A stretch of DNA of 64,000 bases from Azorinus chamasolen (Eukaryota > Mollusca > Bivalvia > Cardiida > Solecurtidae): contig OY755243.1 of NCBI GenBank assembly GCA_963576725.1, positions 41,463,243-41,527,242 of the forward strand, read 5' to 3'. Position numbers and translations under genes: made by a program. Under the pieces are notes generated by a model that was not told the DNA's origin, did not search any database, and worked only from the letters and a program-made list of their open reading frames with translations. Shown one piece after another: positions 43,800-53,968 of this stretch (positions are counted from its first letter, which is position 1; every line of letters starts with the position of its first letter).

Positions 43800-44148
43800 C
43801 GCGAAAAGGCGTCTATATCAGGAAAATGGCTAAGCAGTCTTGCAATGGTAGCATTCTCACGTGACGGAGGAAATGTTCTTAACAAAGACAGTATGATCAG
43901 TCATACCAATGAAATGACGTTGAACACTCATTTGTCATCTGCTCTAAGTCACTCACTTATCATCTGCCGATTCTGTTATAATTAAATTACCAAAGAGTTT
44001 AGATCCTAATGACATGGAGATTTAATCGACCTTCATCGGGATCAAAACTGTTTGCATATACATGCATTAATGTGTTATAAACGAATTAATCGCTCAAGTT
44101 AATCCACAATAAATTCTATAGTTTGTAGTATTGAATTTATTATTGCTT

Positions 44149-44359
44149 TACAGTAAAACACCTCTAAAACGGACGTTCGTTAAATTTAGTATAAATATCG
44201 GTATTGGAGACAGGTGGCAGCTTAATGCAGGGTGAACGTCATGCAGAATGCTCCTCTATGAGCTTTCTGCATGAGTTTCACCCTGCATTAAGCAGTCACC
44301 TGTCTAAACGTATCTAAATTCTTCTCTACTAGAATTCCGGTTTAGAAGGGTTTATTGTA
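44149..44359. mobile_element. MITE family C2 copy
   Basis: TACAGTAAAACACCTCTAAA at the left, AGAAGGGTTTATTGTA at the right. Same arms as 43593-43799, with a damaged apex (GCTCCTCTATGAGC). Confidence 0.83.
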
Positions 44360-44527
44360 GGGTAATTTATCTCTGTCAACGTTTGATAGCTATGTCATGT
44401 CATGTAATTAGAATTGTTTAATTGGAAATTTACGGTAATCACCGCCATAACATATGCTTTGTATGAGACAAAGACTGTCGCGTAACTAATTATGTATTAT
44501 TTGAATGCGACAAATGAGTGTACTGGT

Positions 44528-44594
44528 ATTTGCAAACAGTGTAGACCAAGATCAGATAACTCCTAGAGGATACTTCTGATCAGGGTCTGCACTC
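44528..44594. repeat. E-type core hairpin
   Basis: TTTGCAAACAGTGTAGACCA pairs with GATCAGGGTCTGCACTCTTT. The outer arms reach about 44700 (ATCCATTATTCAAAGGGTTA). Confidence 0.55.
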
Positions 44595-44783
44595 TTTATC
44601 ATTTAAAATATTCTCTCAGTAAAAAACGTTCATATTGAAAGAATTTTACAGGTAGATCATTTCAATTTTGAATATCCATTATTCAAAGGGTTAAAGTATT
44701 CTGATGACAAAGGTCGTGACATAGGAATTAATCTTCATTGGTGCAGTGCACGATTACATTTTAAGTATGCACGTACTTGAATG

Positions 44784-44988
44784 TACAGTAAAACCCCGCT
44801 AATGCAACCACCTAAAAGAGGTATAATGCTGTGAGCCAGATGCAGGTGCTTAATGCAGGACAAAAGTAATGCAGACAGCTCCTAGAGGAACTTTCTGCAT
44901 TACTTTTGCCCAGCATTAAGCAACCATCTGCTTATAAAGACACCCTTGTTTATTCATTAAGTGGTCGCATTAGAGGGGTTCTACTGTA
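44784..44988. mobile_element. MITE family C copy
   Basis: TACAGTAAAACCCCGCTAAT with GCAACCACCTAAAAGAGG at the left; GGTCGCATTAGAGGGGTTCT and ACTGTA at the right. Closest to the copy at 25605-25811. Confidence 0.86.
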
Positions 44989-46012
44989 TACGCCTCATTG
45001 GGCTGCACCGCAAGTTGTGTACAGTGTCCCTAAACAGGTGCATATGTAAACATTGCAGATCCTAACCAGCAGCCTTCTAAAGAGTGACTGCACCGTTTGC
45101 CTCGTAAATTGTTTTCCCAAGATCACATCGGTAAGCAATACTTGCAGAAACAGCCCTTAAAATGAAGATTAGATTGGTCAATGATGTAGTTAAAAATACG
45201 GATTTGGACAATCGCACTTACAGAGTACTAACACTTTACTTGATAGAGAATTCTTTTACGCCTCTGCAAGCAGTGTAGACCCAGATCGGAAACTCCTGTA
45301 TGAGCTTCTGATCAGGGTATGCTCGTTTTGCTTAACCCTTTACTCCATGAATACTCATGTAAGAAATAATGCCATCATGACTATTAACATTTAGCCTGCT
45401 ATGGGCGGATGAGTGAATACATATGCAAACAGTTGGGCTCCAGTGAGACGCCTTCTCTGACTGCATTTTGGTAGACAAATTGATTATAGCTTAAATTTTG
45501 AAAATGTAGTAGGTGTAAATGTCTGTAAAATTGATTTGCTAAAGGTTAATCAGATTAATTCTTGTAATAGTGCATGGAAACAGGATTTTTGGCCATAGTA
45601 GAATCGCATATAAATTATTTCATCAGCAGACACAGCATTCCTTTACGCCATAAATGCACCTTTCTGCGCCTTTGACAAACGAAATGACCCAGATCAGACG
45701 GATCCCATAGGAACAGTCAGACCTGGGTCTACTCTCGTTGCTTATGCAATAATATAAATACATGTATGCTTCTACAGTTCATACTTTTGCAAAAATTACA
45801 TATGACATTTCAAGAAATATTCTAATTAATGTTCATGCTGTCATCATTTCTAAAATGAATATTCATGGAGTAAAATGGCATATAACCTTTATTCTATAAC
45901 CCCGCCATTTAGGCATTTGTATACATTTCGAAAATTGAAAAAATCACTTATTTCGTGTGCAATATTAAAATGACTTAATTGATATTCATGAAATCATAGT
46001 TTTGTACGAATA
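44989..46012. other. Gene-less stretch with E-type cores
   Basis: E cores at 45247-45333 and 45669-45742. Between them, F-type arms (AGCCTGCTATGGGCGGATGA at about 45395) suggest an F element broken by an E element. No gene. Confidence 0.45.
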
Positions 46013-46262
46013 TTAACCCTTCGCTTGCTGAATTTTAAAATATATTTCTCCTTCTTTACCCATGCCCTGTTGTATAATTACATATATCTTCACTGTGTAC
46101 ACGTATTTCGCTGTGCAATCACTGCTGTGGAGTGTACTGGTTGCACCATCAACTTGTAAATAGTGCAGACCCTGATGAGACAGCTCCTGCAGGAGCTGTC
46201 TCATCTGGGTCTTCACTATTTACAGGTAGGTATATTGACGTGAACAGCAAGCGAAGGGTTAA
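46013..46262. mobile_element. MITE family G, copy 2
   Basis: TTAA at both edges; differs from 22689-22940 at only a handful of positions by eye. Left end CCCTTCGCTTGCTGAATTTT, right end AGCAAGCGAAGGG. Here the termini are a perfect inverted repeat. Confidence 0.9.
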
Positions 46263-46426
46263 CGCAGTAAAGGAATACTAGGGTTATATAGGACAAACTT
46301 CATCACAAATAAAATGTAGTGTTTCTTTACCAATGTATTGTTAAAAGTGCTCACAGACAGTAGCGGGTACATGTTTAACTTTAGATGAAAATGAAGGATC
46401 TGGATCGTTCGTAAGTTGAATAAGTA

Positions 46427-46848
46427 TACAGTAACGTTCCACTAATACGACCACAAAGTTTATTAACTCGTTACCTCCCAGGCTATTTTTAGACCCAGTC
46501 TCCCTGAATTAATCTACCGAAAAGGAGCATTAACTATAGAAAAGGACAGTTTTAGAATTATGTAGTCTTGAAACCATTGTGATAAATAGAGCATTTGCTC
46601 CTATGGAGCAAATGCTCTATTTATCACAATGGTTTCCATATGTGAATTTTATAGAGGCGCAAAAATGCGTCACTAGGGGGTAATGTGTTAATTAATATAG
46701 GAGGCTGTAAAAGCAAGTACATGTAGTTACTTATGTAGGGGAAAACTTCTATTTGAGATTTCTCTATAATTGTTGCCTTGTCTTGTTTTTAAGCTTCTAC
46801 CTGTTTTAAAAATCTCTTCAGTGGTCGTATTCGAGATACTTTACTGTA
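46427..46848. mobile_element. Family C MITE carrying a nested family A copy
   Basis: TACAGTAACGTTCCACTAAT with ACGACCAC at the left; GTGGTCGTATTCGAGATACT and TTACTGTA at the right, TA bounds. The host is interrupted at a TTAA by family A. Confidence 0.8.
46463..46691. mobile_element. MITE family A, nested copy
   Basis: TTAA on both sides within a family C host. Termini more diverged (CTCGTTACCTCCCA / TAGGGGGTAATGTG); hairpin good, with one apex base lost (GCTCCTATGGAGC). Confidence 0.86.
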
Positions 46849-46872
46849 TATACATTTGTACATTTAATTAGA

Positions 46873-47110
46873 TTAACTCTTTACGTCATATATACTCCAT
46901 CTACGCCTTTGCAACCAGACTAGACCCAGGTCTGACAGCTCCTGTATAGTAGCTATCTCATAAGGGTCTGCCCTATTTGCTTATGGAATAATATACTTAT
47001 AGATCTGATTCTATACGTTGTGCCATGGCCAAACAAATGCCCCTTGTTCATTTGCAAGTATCATCAATAGTAAAGTTTTTTTTTATAAATATACATGAAA
47101 TAAATGCAAT
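46873..47110. mobile_element. Family E MITE, worn
   Basis: The left end TTAACTCTTTACGTCATATA is good. The core at 46909-46982 is mismatched. The right end near 47100 (ATATACATGAAATAAATG) is eroded. Confidence 0.65.
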
Positions 47111-47548
47111 AATCAGTTGCATAAATACATAATATTCTCAATCAGCAACTCAGTAGTAAAGACGTAATAAAGAATGAGAGAATACAGACAGATGGACAGA
47201 CAGACAGACAGACGGACGAGCATCGTCTTAATACATAGGTCGTACTATATAGTAGATGTTATAATTATAACAAATGTAAGTCTTATATAAAGCAATACTA
47301 AGGTGTTATAAAATAACAAAGGCGTCCCTATCCACCCTCCATTCTCACGATTATATTAAATATATAACCGTTTATTATGAGGGTACTTATTAAGAATGGA
47401 CGGGTGAGCAGGCAACGTAAAGTCTCTTTCGGGATAGGGTGGGACGAATGACCAGTTTACATTACTTATCAACAGTTTGTATGATGACATTCGAAGTGGA
47501 ATGGTCAGCGTGTAAGTATAGAGTATGAAAGGCTTAAATGGCGAACCT
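47111..47548. other. Gene-less stretch
   Basis: A (GACA)n tract at about 47188-47215. No other feature. Confidence 0.5.
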
Positions 47549-47690
47549 GGCTCCGAGATTATAAAGCTTTTTGCTTGAGTCTGATCTCATTCTCAAGCAT
47601 CTGAATGGCCAGATTCTGAGCTTGCTCAGAATCTGACAATCAGATACTTAAGAATGATCTCAGACTCAGAAACTTTATAACATTGGACAC
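47549..47690. mobile_element. Family D hairpin, diverged
   Basis: GATTATAAAGCTTTTTGCTT and GAGTCTGATCTCATTCTCAA at the left with complement at the right, apex TTCTGAGCTTGCTCAGAA. Ends differ from the main D type (CTCCGAG / CATTGGACACTG). A distinct subfamily together with 11345-11452. Confidence 0.65.
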
Positions 47691-47928
47691 TGATTCTCTA
47701 GAAGTAGAAGCGATTGGCTCTTGGTTTACACTGTTTACAAATCCCATTACACTTGGTTCCCGCATTCAAAGAATTCGTCCGTTACTGTACCGGTGTAGTG
47801 AAAGTTTCGAAAATGTTCAAACATAACCATCTAAGACAGTATGTTTTAGTAGAATTTAACGACAAATCAGATCACAAGAGCTCTTAAAACATTCTTCTAT
47901 ATAGGAACGTCTGTAAATACATTTGCAA

Positions 47929-47994
47929 ACAGAGTAGACACTGATCAGACGGCTCCTGTAGGAGTTGTTTGATTGGGGTATCTTTTATTTGCCC
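47929..47994. repeat. E-type core hairpin
   Basis: GCAAACAGAGTAGACACTGA, GACGGCTCCTGTAGGAGTTG. The partner arm is degraded after the apex. Confidence 0.55.
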
Positions 47995-48072
47995 ATGAAA
48001 TAATCTGATTGTACAGTTTCTGCCATGGCCAAACAGTTCTGTGTACATACATGTATACTATTGTAACAGTTT

Positions 48073-48286
48073 TTAACCCTTTCGCTGCCAATGCCGGATC
48101 TATGATTACCTATGCAAACAGTTTGGATCCAGATGAGACGCCGAGTAACTCGGCGTCTCATCAGGATCCAAACTGTTTGTTACTATTACTATGTTTTCGA
48201 AACAAAAATGAAGAAAATCAAAAGAATGAAATTTGTAGCAGGCGACAAAGTTAGCAGACGACAGAGTTTGGCAGCGAAAGGGTTTA
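48073..48286. mobile_element. MITE family F copy
   Basis: TTAACCCTTTCGCTGCCAAT at the left; TTGGCAGCGAAAGGGTTTA at the right. The core at 48113-48180 is a perfect-looking hairpin around ACGCCGAGTAACTCGGCGT. Short ORFs running through it are artefacts. Confidence 0.85.
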
Positions 48287-48371
48287 CAGTCATAATGGCA
48301 TTATTGTTTACATCAATATTCGTGGAGACCAGGGTTAAGCCTGCCATACGCAACGAAGACTAAGTGGTGTT

Positions 48372-48620
48372 CATAACCCTTTCCCTGATGAATATTCATG
48401 TAGGAAAAAATGACGTCATGAATATTAATAAGATTATTTTTTATAATGGCATATGAACACAGGACATTTTGGCTCAGACAGGAGCTGTAGAATCCAATCT
48501 ATATTACACCATAAGCAAACAGAACCGACCCTGATCAGACGGCTCCTATAGGAGCCGTCTGATCTGGGTCTACTCTGTTTGAATATGCGTCAGAATGCGC
48601 TTACACCAGGGAAAGGGTTG
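48372..48620. mobile_element. MITE family E copy next to gene 3
   Basis: CCCTTTCCCTGATGAATATT at the left, CAGGGAAAGGGTT at the right. Terminal TTAA mutated on both sides. The core at 48516-48581 has apex GACGGCTCCTATAGGAGCCGTC. It lies about 70 bp upstream of the gene 3 splice acceptor, so inside its 5' intron if that intron exists. Confidence 0.85.
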
Positions 48621-48697
48621 AGTAACAATGAAAACCCCTATCATTAATCTACAGACATCAATAAATGTTAATGTTTATATTTTCATTGCAGACCGAC

Positions 48698-49999
48698 ATG
48701 CAGTTCTTCTTTTTGCTTGGCACTGTTGCCTTTCTGGTCTCAGAAACAAGAGGACAGTCTGGGGGCCTCCCCTACACACCCTTGTCACATGGACAAGGAT
48801 CTCATAGCCGGGAAAGTTTCAGCATGGGGCAGAGCGGGGCAGGGATGTCTGTTCCTTATAACACAGGGGGCAGTTTTAGTATGACTGGGTCTGTGCCTAC
48901 AGCGGGAGGCATGCGTATGACATCATTCAACAGCGGCACAGGGGCTTACTTCAACGGTTTAAATGGAAGAGCAGAGCACCGTGCAGGCCATGCTCACAGA
49001 GGAATGGGTATGTCCACTAGAAGCCATCACACTGGAAGTGGAGGGCATTCCACTGGGGGTAGTAGCAGTGTATCTGGAATAACTGGGACCACGGGAAGTA
49101 GTGCTGTGCCAACAGTCAATGGAGTTAGTGGATATTTAGGGGCGCTAGGTGGTCGAAATGGTTTCCCATACATGGGTGGAGCTGGGGCAAATCGTGAACA
49201 TGCTGATGGGGGCATGAGGCATGGGGTAGCCAATGGTGTAGGATCAGGTTCAATTCAGGCATTTTTAGAGAGAAGAAGAACAGGAAGAGAAGATGTCAGA
49301 CCAGACTTACCCGGAGGCCGCCGAATGTTCAGAATGGGCGGAATACCAGGAATGGGGGGAATGGGTGGAATGCCGGGTATAGGTGGAATGCCTGGATTTG
49401 AAAGTATGTCGGGATTAGGAAGAATGTCAAGGCGTGGTAGCATGGGAAGTATGCCCCGGATGGGAGGACTGCCTGGAATGGGAGGAATGTCAGGAATGGG
49501 AGGAATGTTAGGTATTGGAGGAATGTCAGGTATTGGAGGAATGACAGGAATGCCTGGCATGCCCGGAATGTCGGAAATTGGAGGAATGGCTGGAATGGGA
49601 AGTATGTCGGGAATGGGAGGTATGTCGGGAATGGGAAGAATGTCGACAATGGGTAGTATGTCAGGAATTGGAGGTATGTCGGGAATAGGAGGTATGTCGG
49701 GAATGGGTGGAATGTCGGGAATGGGAGGTATGTCGGGAATGGGAGGTATGTCGGGAATGGGTGGAATGTCGGGAATGGGAGGTATGTCGGGAATGGGAGG
49801 TATGTCGGGAATGGGAGGTATGTCAGGAATGGGAAGTTTGCCGGGAATGGGAAGTATGTCGGGAATGGGAAGTATGTCGGGAATGGGAGGTATGGGTTCC
49901 TTCGATGGACATCGTCAGGGCGGAATTGGCCGCATGAGCTTCAGCCGGAATTCACACAGAGGATCTGGTATGTCATCTGGCGGCCCTTATATGTTATAA
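48698..49999 (+). CDS. Gene 3: secreted Gly/Met-rich protein with GMSGMG repeats, 433 aa
   Basis: Unnamed family; probably a secreted structural protein. A 3' splice site (ATATTTTCATTGCAG, AG at 48690-48691) precedes the ATG at 48698 by six bases; an upstream in-frame ATG at 48665 would lie in the intron. Residues 1-19 are a signal peptide (about ETRG before QS). The mature protein starts with a Ser/Gly-rich part, then a His-containing stretch (about 93-123: RAEHRAGHAHRGMG...), then the shared module (about 141-198: SGYLGALGGRNGFPYMGGAG ... GSGSIQAFLERRRTGRE). From about 212 to 399 it consists almost only of Gly, Met and Ser in a GMSGMG hexapeptide (18-bp DNA repeat). The tail is GGHR/S-rich and ends GGPYML. 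No cysteine. ATTAAA at 50065 may be its poly(A) signal. The repeat number could vary between alleles. Confidence 0.85.
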   Translation: MQFFFLLGTVAFLVSETRGQSGGLPYTPLSHGQGSHSRESFSMGQSGAGMSVPYNTGGSFSMTGSVPTAGGMRMTSFNSGTGAYFNGLNGRAEHRAGHAHRGMGMSTRSHHTGSGGHSTGGSSSVSGITGTTGSSAVPTVNGVSGYLGALGGRNGFPYMGGAGANREHADGGMRHGVANGVGSGSIQAFLERRRTGREDVRPDLPGGRRMFRMGGIPGMGGMGGMPGIGGMPGFESMSGLGRMSRRGSMGSMPRMGGLPGMGGMSGMGGMLGIGGMSGIGGMTGMPGMPGMSEIGGMAGMGSMSGMGGMSGMGRMSTMGSMSGIGGMSGIGGMSGMGGMSGMGGMSGMGGMSGMGGMSGMGGMSGMGGMSGMGGMSGMGSLPGMGSMSGMGSMSGMGGMGSFDGHRQGGIGRMSFSRNSHRGSGMSSGGPYML

Positions 50000-50064
50000 T
50001 TCCACGCATCTCTACTTTTTAATCACCTAGTCTTATATTTTTCCTAAATTGAACAGATTAAGAT

Positions 50065-50070
50065 ATTAAA
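50065..50070 (+). promoter_or_regulatory. Candidate poly(A) signal of gene 3
   Basis: ATTAAA, the common variant hexamer, 66 bp after the gene 3 stop. Weak evidence, as the region is AT-rich. Confidence 0.35.
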
Positions 50071-50234
50071 TCTGACTGAGTTTCGATCAATAAGAATATA
50101 TGTGAAAGAAGCAGAGGTTTCAGGTTAGTGAAAGGTTTTCTTCAAAACAGAAAAGAAAATCAACCTTTTGATTTCTCAAAGGATTATTGTTGACAATCAG
50201 TACATGTATCTCGTTAACTGTATGCCAAATATGG

Positions 50235-50418
50235 TAATGTCTCGCTAATGCGACCACTCAAAAGAGGTTTAATTCTGGAATATTGAAACAGATAGTAGTT
50301 TAATACAGAACAAACGTTATGCAGAAAGCTCCAATAGCATTAAGCTACCGCCTTTTTTCCAGACTCATAATTTATATATTAATAACTTATTTGGTCGCAT
50401 TAGTGAAACTTTATTGTA
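50235..50418. mobile_element. Family C MITE, apex lost
   Basis: TAATGTCTCGCTAATGCGAC at the left; GGTCGCATTAGTGAAACTTT and ATTGTA at the right. The second half of the internal hairpin is deleted after AGCTCCAATAGC. Confidence 0.72.
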
Positions 50419-50471
50419 TCTGTAGTTTAATTATTTTGCCTGTACCACACTGAGCTATTGCCATCTGCAAC

Positions 50472-50661
50472 TACAGCAAAACCTCTCTATAACCACCACT
50501 AAATTACATCAAGTATTTTGTGTTAAAGGCATGTGGTTGCTTAAAGCAAGGCTCCTATAGGAGCGTTTTGTTTTACTTTCTTTTTGCTTTAAGCAACCAC
50601 CTGCCCAAAATACCAACTAATTAATATAATTTTGTGGTCGTTATAGAGGGGATTTACTGTA
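50472..50661. mobile_element. MITE family B copy
   Basis: TACAGCAAAACCTCTCTATA at the left, TATAGAGGGGATTTACTGTA at the right. The left arm has lost its GTGAAAGTAAAACAGAACG part, leaving AGGCTCCTATAGGAGCGTTT. Confidence 0.8.
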
Positions 50662-50724
50662 CTTCTAATCCTCACAAGAAGAGTTATTTTCCTTATATGT
50701 TCCTTAGACCAGAGTGGCAAACAG

Positions 50725-50970
50725 TTTGTATCCAGGATCCATGCTTATAAAACTTTTTAGTTCAATCTGAGTTCGTTCTCTAGCTTTTGATTGGTTAGAT
50801 TTGAGTTCTCAAGCTTTTGATTGGTCAGATTTGAATCAAAGGCTCAAATCTGACCAATCAAAAACTTGAGAACGAACTCAGACTCAACTAAAAGTTTTAT
50901 AAGCATGGACCCTGATGAGACCCTGAGTGACTTGGCGTCTCAAAGGGACCAAATTTGTTTGCATTCGCCA
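50725..50970. mobile_element. Family D hairpin inserted in a family F core
   Basis: The F arms CAAACAGTTTGTATCCAG and CTGATGAGACCCTGAGTGAC ... CCAAATTTGTTTGC flank the D hairpin (50737-50911). The D left arm contains an internal duplication (GCTTTTGATTGGTTAGATTT then GCTTTTGATTGGTCAGATTT), also seen at 52539-52699. Confidence 0.78.
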
Positions 50971-51019
50971 GTACAGCGTTTAAGATTTGCGTGTCTCGCG
51001 TAAGTAGCTTTAGGTTTAA

Positions 51020-51320
51020 GAAACAACGTGTAATTGAAAACGTTTTCTGTGTCAAAATTCTAATTGTCGTTTGCAGCCAAATTTTGCTAAAACTATTCTA
51101 CAAAATGATAAAATTAGCTAAATAAATGTAAAAGCCAAAGGAATAAATCTCACTTATAAAACTAGATGTTTAGACAAACAGTGAAGGCTCTGTCCAGGTG
51201 CCATTTTTTTTCAAAATGGCGTCTGATCTCTGGCTGCACTGTTTGTCTCGGTGCATTTTTTGCAACATTGGCGGTGAGCAAGTTAATGGTTTACATTTTT
51301 AATGATCAAAATTTAGTCTA
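51020..51320. repeat. Dispersed 300-bp repeat, copy 1
   Basis: Aligns by eye with 62502-62785: both hold ACAACGTGTAATTGAAAACG, TAAAACTATTCTRCAA, CAAAGGAATAAA and GCAACATTGGCGGTGA. In both cases it follows an F-type hairpin. No coding frame. Confidence 0.65.
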
Positions 51321-51556
51321 CTATTTCAACAGTATTGGTTGATTTAAAGTGTTGGGGGTTTTATCTGAAATATTGAAATCACATGACTGGTATAATGTTA
51401 CATAAGTGACATGACCGTTAGGATTAAAAACATTTTCTTCATGAACATGTATACCAGATTCCACCTATTTTTTAAATATTGAATGATTATATTCTTAATC
51501 TAAATAAGGATTTGTTTCCTTAGCAAACAGTAGAGAATCGGTAATATACACATGTA

Positions 51557-51630
51557 TAAGCATTCAAAGCAGACCCTGATCAGATAGGTCCTACATGAGC
51601 TGTCTGATCTGAGTCTACTCTTTTTGCAAA
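51557..51630. repeat. E-type core hairpin
   Basis: CAAAGCAGACCCTGATCAGA, TAGGTCCTACATGAGCTGTC, TGATCTGAGTCTACTCTTTT. A worn E copy. Confidence 0.55.
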
Positions 51631-51857
51631 TGCGTCAAAAGGCAGGCTGATAGAGTAAAGGTGTTTTTTTTATATCAATGGCATGTGGTGATTTAAAATC
51701 GCCTTTTCTTTTATTTATGAGTATTGGTGGAAGGGTTTTCATTTTGCGAATTTACTCTTTTCATTAAATGTATACAGTTTAGCTCGTTGCTGTTTTAATA
51801 GACTCCACAAACAAACCTACAGCACTATTAAACAAACCGTAATGTTACAACTGAAGC

Positions 51858-52131
51858 AGAAGAAGAAGAAGAAGAAGAAGAAGAAGAAGAAGAAGAAGAA
51901 GAAGAAGAAGAAGAAGAAGAAGAAGAAGAAGAAGAAGAAGAAGAAGAAGAAGAAGAAGAAGAAGAAGAAGAATATGATGACGAAGAAGAAGAAGAAGAAG
52001 AAGAAGAAGAAGAAGAAGAAGAAGAAGAAGAAGAAGAAGAAGAAGAAGAAGAAGAAGAAGAAGAAGAAGAAGAAGAAGAAGAAGAAGAAGAAGAAGAAGA
52101 AGAAGAAGAAGAAGAAGAAGAGAAGAAGAAG
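51858..52131. repeat. (GAA)n microsatellite
   Basis: About 270 bp of almost pure GAA/AAG with one TATGATGAC interruption near 51973 and a GAT-rich 3' edge. It is a purine strand that can form triplex DNA. Open frames of poly-Lys or poly-Ser across it follow from the repeat and are not genes. Confidence 0.97.
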
Positions 52132-52507
52132 ATGATTATGATGATGATGATGAATTTACTTGGAGACTCAATCTGTTTGCAAATGCTAGTCAGGCAGCGC
52201 CTAGCGGGATAAAGCTTCAGAGACATTAGACAAATATGTGGTAAGCCAAAAAGCAGTGGTCTGTTTGTAGGTCTCTACGACAGGTGGTTTTGATTTTGCA
52301 TAATTACTTATTAAATTACATTCACGAATCACCTGAGCATGCTTAAACATCGCTGCTATCACAAGAATTTATAGAAATGCTTTAGCATGCTTATGCGTTT
52401 CGTGAGTATAATTTAATGAGTAATTGTTCAACACCAGACTCCGAGGTCTGCTCTTACGACTCCCATATTGATTCAGTCAGTGGTCGACTTTAGAATCAGA
52501 TCTGTAC

Positions 52508-52738
52508 AATTCCGTACGCAAACAGAGCAGACCCTGAGTCCATGCTTATAAGTCTGAGTTCGTTCTCGAGTTTATGATTGGTCAGATTTGAGTTCTCAAG
52601 CTTTTGATTGGTCAGATTTGAGCCAGAGGCTCAAATCTGACCAATCAAAAACTTGAGAACGAACTCAGACTCAACTAAAAGTTTTATAAGCATGGACCCA
52701 GATTAGATTACTCTAATATGGGTCTTCTCTGTGTGCAA
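52508..52738. mobile_element. Family D hairpin inserted in a family E core
   Basis: The E arms GCAAACAGAGCAGACCCTG and CAGATTAGATTACTCTAATA, TGGGTCTTCTCTGTG enclose a D copy (52539-52699). As at 50737, the left D arm carries the duplicated TTGATTGGTCAGATTTGAG. Confidence 0.78.
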
Positions 52739-52799
52739 AGGCGTACAAAGTTGTCCCTATCAATGACTGAGCATAGGGTAGTGCTTTTTGCTACCAAAC

Positions 52800-53352
52800 T
52801 TTAACCCGTAACTCCAATTTATCTGGATCCAAACTGTTTGCAACAGTTTTCATTTCCTATGACAATGAAAGAGTTAACATTTTTGCATGCATGAAGTCGT
52901 GATGCAAATAGTTTGGATCTAGAAGAATCGCTGAAAACCTCTGCACCTCATTAGGATGCAATTAGTTTGAAGGTCTAGTGACGTTCGTTTCAATTTTAGA
53001 AAAACGAAGAAAAATTACGCAATCAATCTGTTACAGATGGCAGCTTTTCCCTTCAAAAAAAATGTTACAGATGAATTATTCCTATTTTGACAAGTTTCAT
53101 CTCTTTAGGCAATATATACATGTAACCCCAATCACGCTAAACGTGATCTGTAGCAGTTTTACAAACAGCATGGATCCAGGTGAGGCCGAGTATCTCGGCG
53201 TTTCATCAGCGTTTGACACTCGGTTAATACATGTAGTTTCTCTAATGCTTGATCGAATCAGAAGTTGATAAAATTGCACCAGATAAAAACTAAGCAGACA
53301 TTTTCTTCACACCTGGGGTAATATTTAAGTATTTGAATGTGTTAAACCGTTA
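52800..53352. other. Gene-less stretch with F-type debris
   Basis: F half elements at 52800-52880 (AACCCGTAACTCCAATTTAT ... CAATGAAAGAGTTAACA), at 52908-52970 and at 53150-53225 (ACAAACAGCATGGATCCAGG). Short ORFs here reuse F arms. 53353-53664 shows nothing recognisable. Confidence 0.45.
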
Positions 53353-53664
53353 GCCCTATACCACGGGCCCATAGTGGTGACAAACGTGGAGCTTGGCCTT
53401 AGGTAATTATCTTAACTAATATTATCTGTAATATTAACTTATTTTATTTATTTATTTAAGTCTAATGTCTACTGTCTACAGTAATGGACATAAGGAAACA
53501 GTGTATGTCAGGATCAAGGACATTTGATCAGAATCGTTTCGTCTGTTTCAAAATAAAGTTTAAAAGTTCAAAATATTTTCAATGAAAAGAATTCTTTCAG
53601 AACAACTAAAATTAGGATCACGTAGAAACCATATAAAATACTCATATGGAGCTCAATAACACTT

Positions 53665-53915
53665 TTAACCCTTTCCCTCATATAAACGTGTTTTCACACG
53701 CATTTGCAAACAGAGTAGACCCAGATCAGACGGCTCCTAGAGGAGCCGTCTGATCAGGGTCTACTCTGTTTGCTAATGGAAATTGATAGATCTGTTTCTT
53801 TACTTTCTAAAATAGCTACAATAGTCCACCTTCCATATTTCATTATAACTCTTTTCCCATGAATATTCAGTAGGTATTGAACTTTGGACTAAATATAGAA
53901 CAGGGAAAGGGTTAA
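53665..53915. mobile_element. MITE family E subfamily copy, intact
   Basis: TTAA at both edges with CCCTTTCCCTCATATA / ACAGGGAAAGGG termini. The core at 53701-53772 is a perfect hairpin with apex GGCTCCTAGAGGAGCC. Best-preserved member of the subfamily that includes 4273-4518. Confidence 0.9.
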
Positions 53916-53968
53916 AACAGTTTTAATCCAGATCTAATCAACGTCAAACATTTGTTCGCGAAACGACG

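Noticed and set aside
48009..48363. Short + frames over the F hairpin upstream of gene 3
   Set aside because: They translate the MITE palindrome and its arms; the same peptides recur at every F copy.
49255..49937. Frames on both strands across the gene 3 Met-Gly repeats
   Set aside because: Caused by the 18-bp repeat being open in several frames; only the + frame joins the signal peptide and module.
51828..52226. Poly-Lys and poly-Ser open frames
   Set aside because: Direct translation of the (GAA)n microsatellite.
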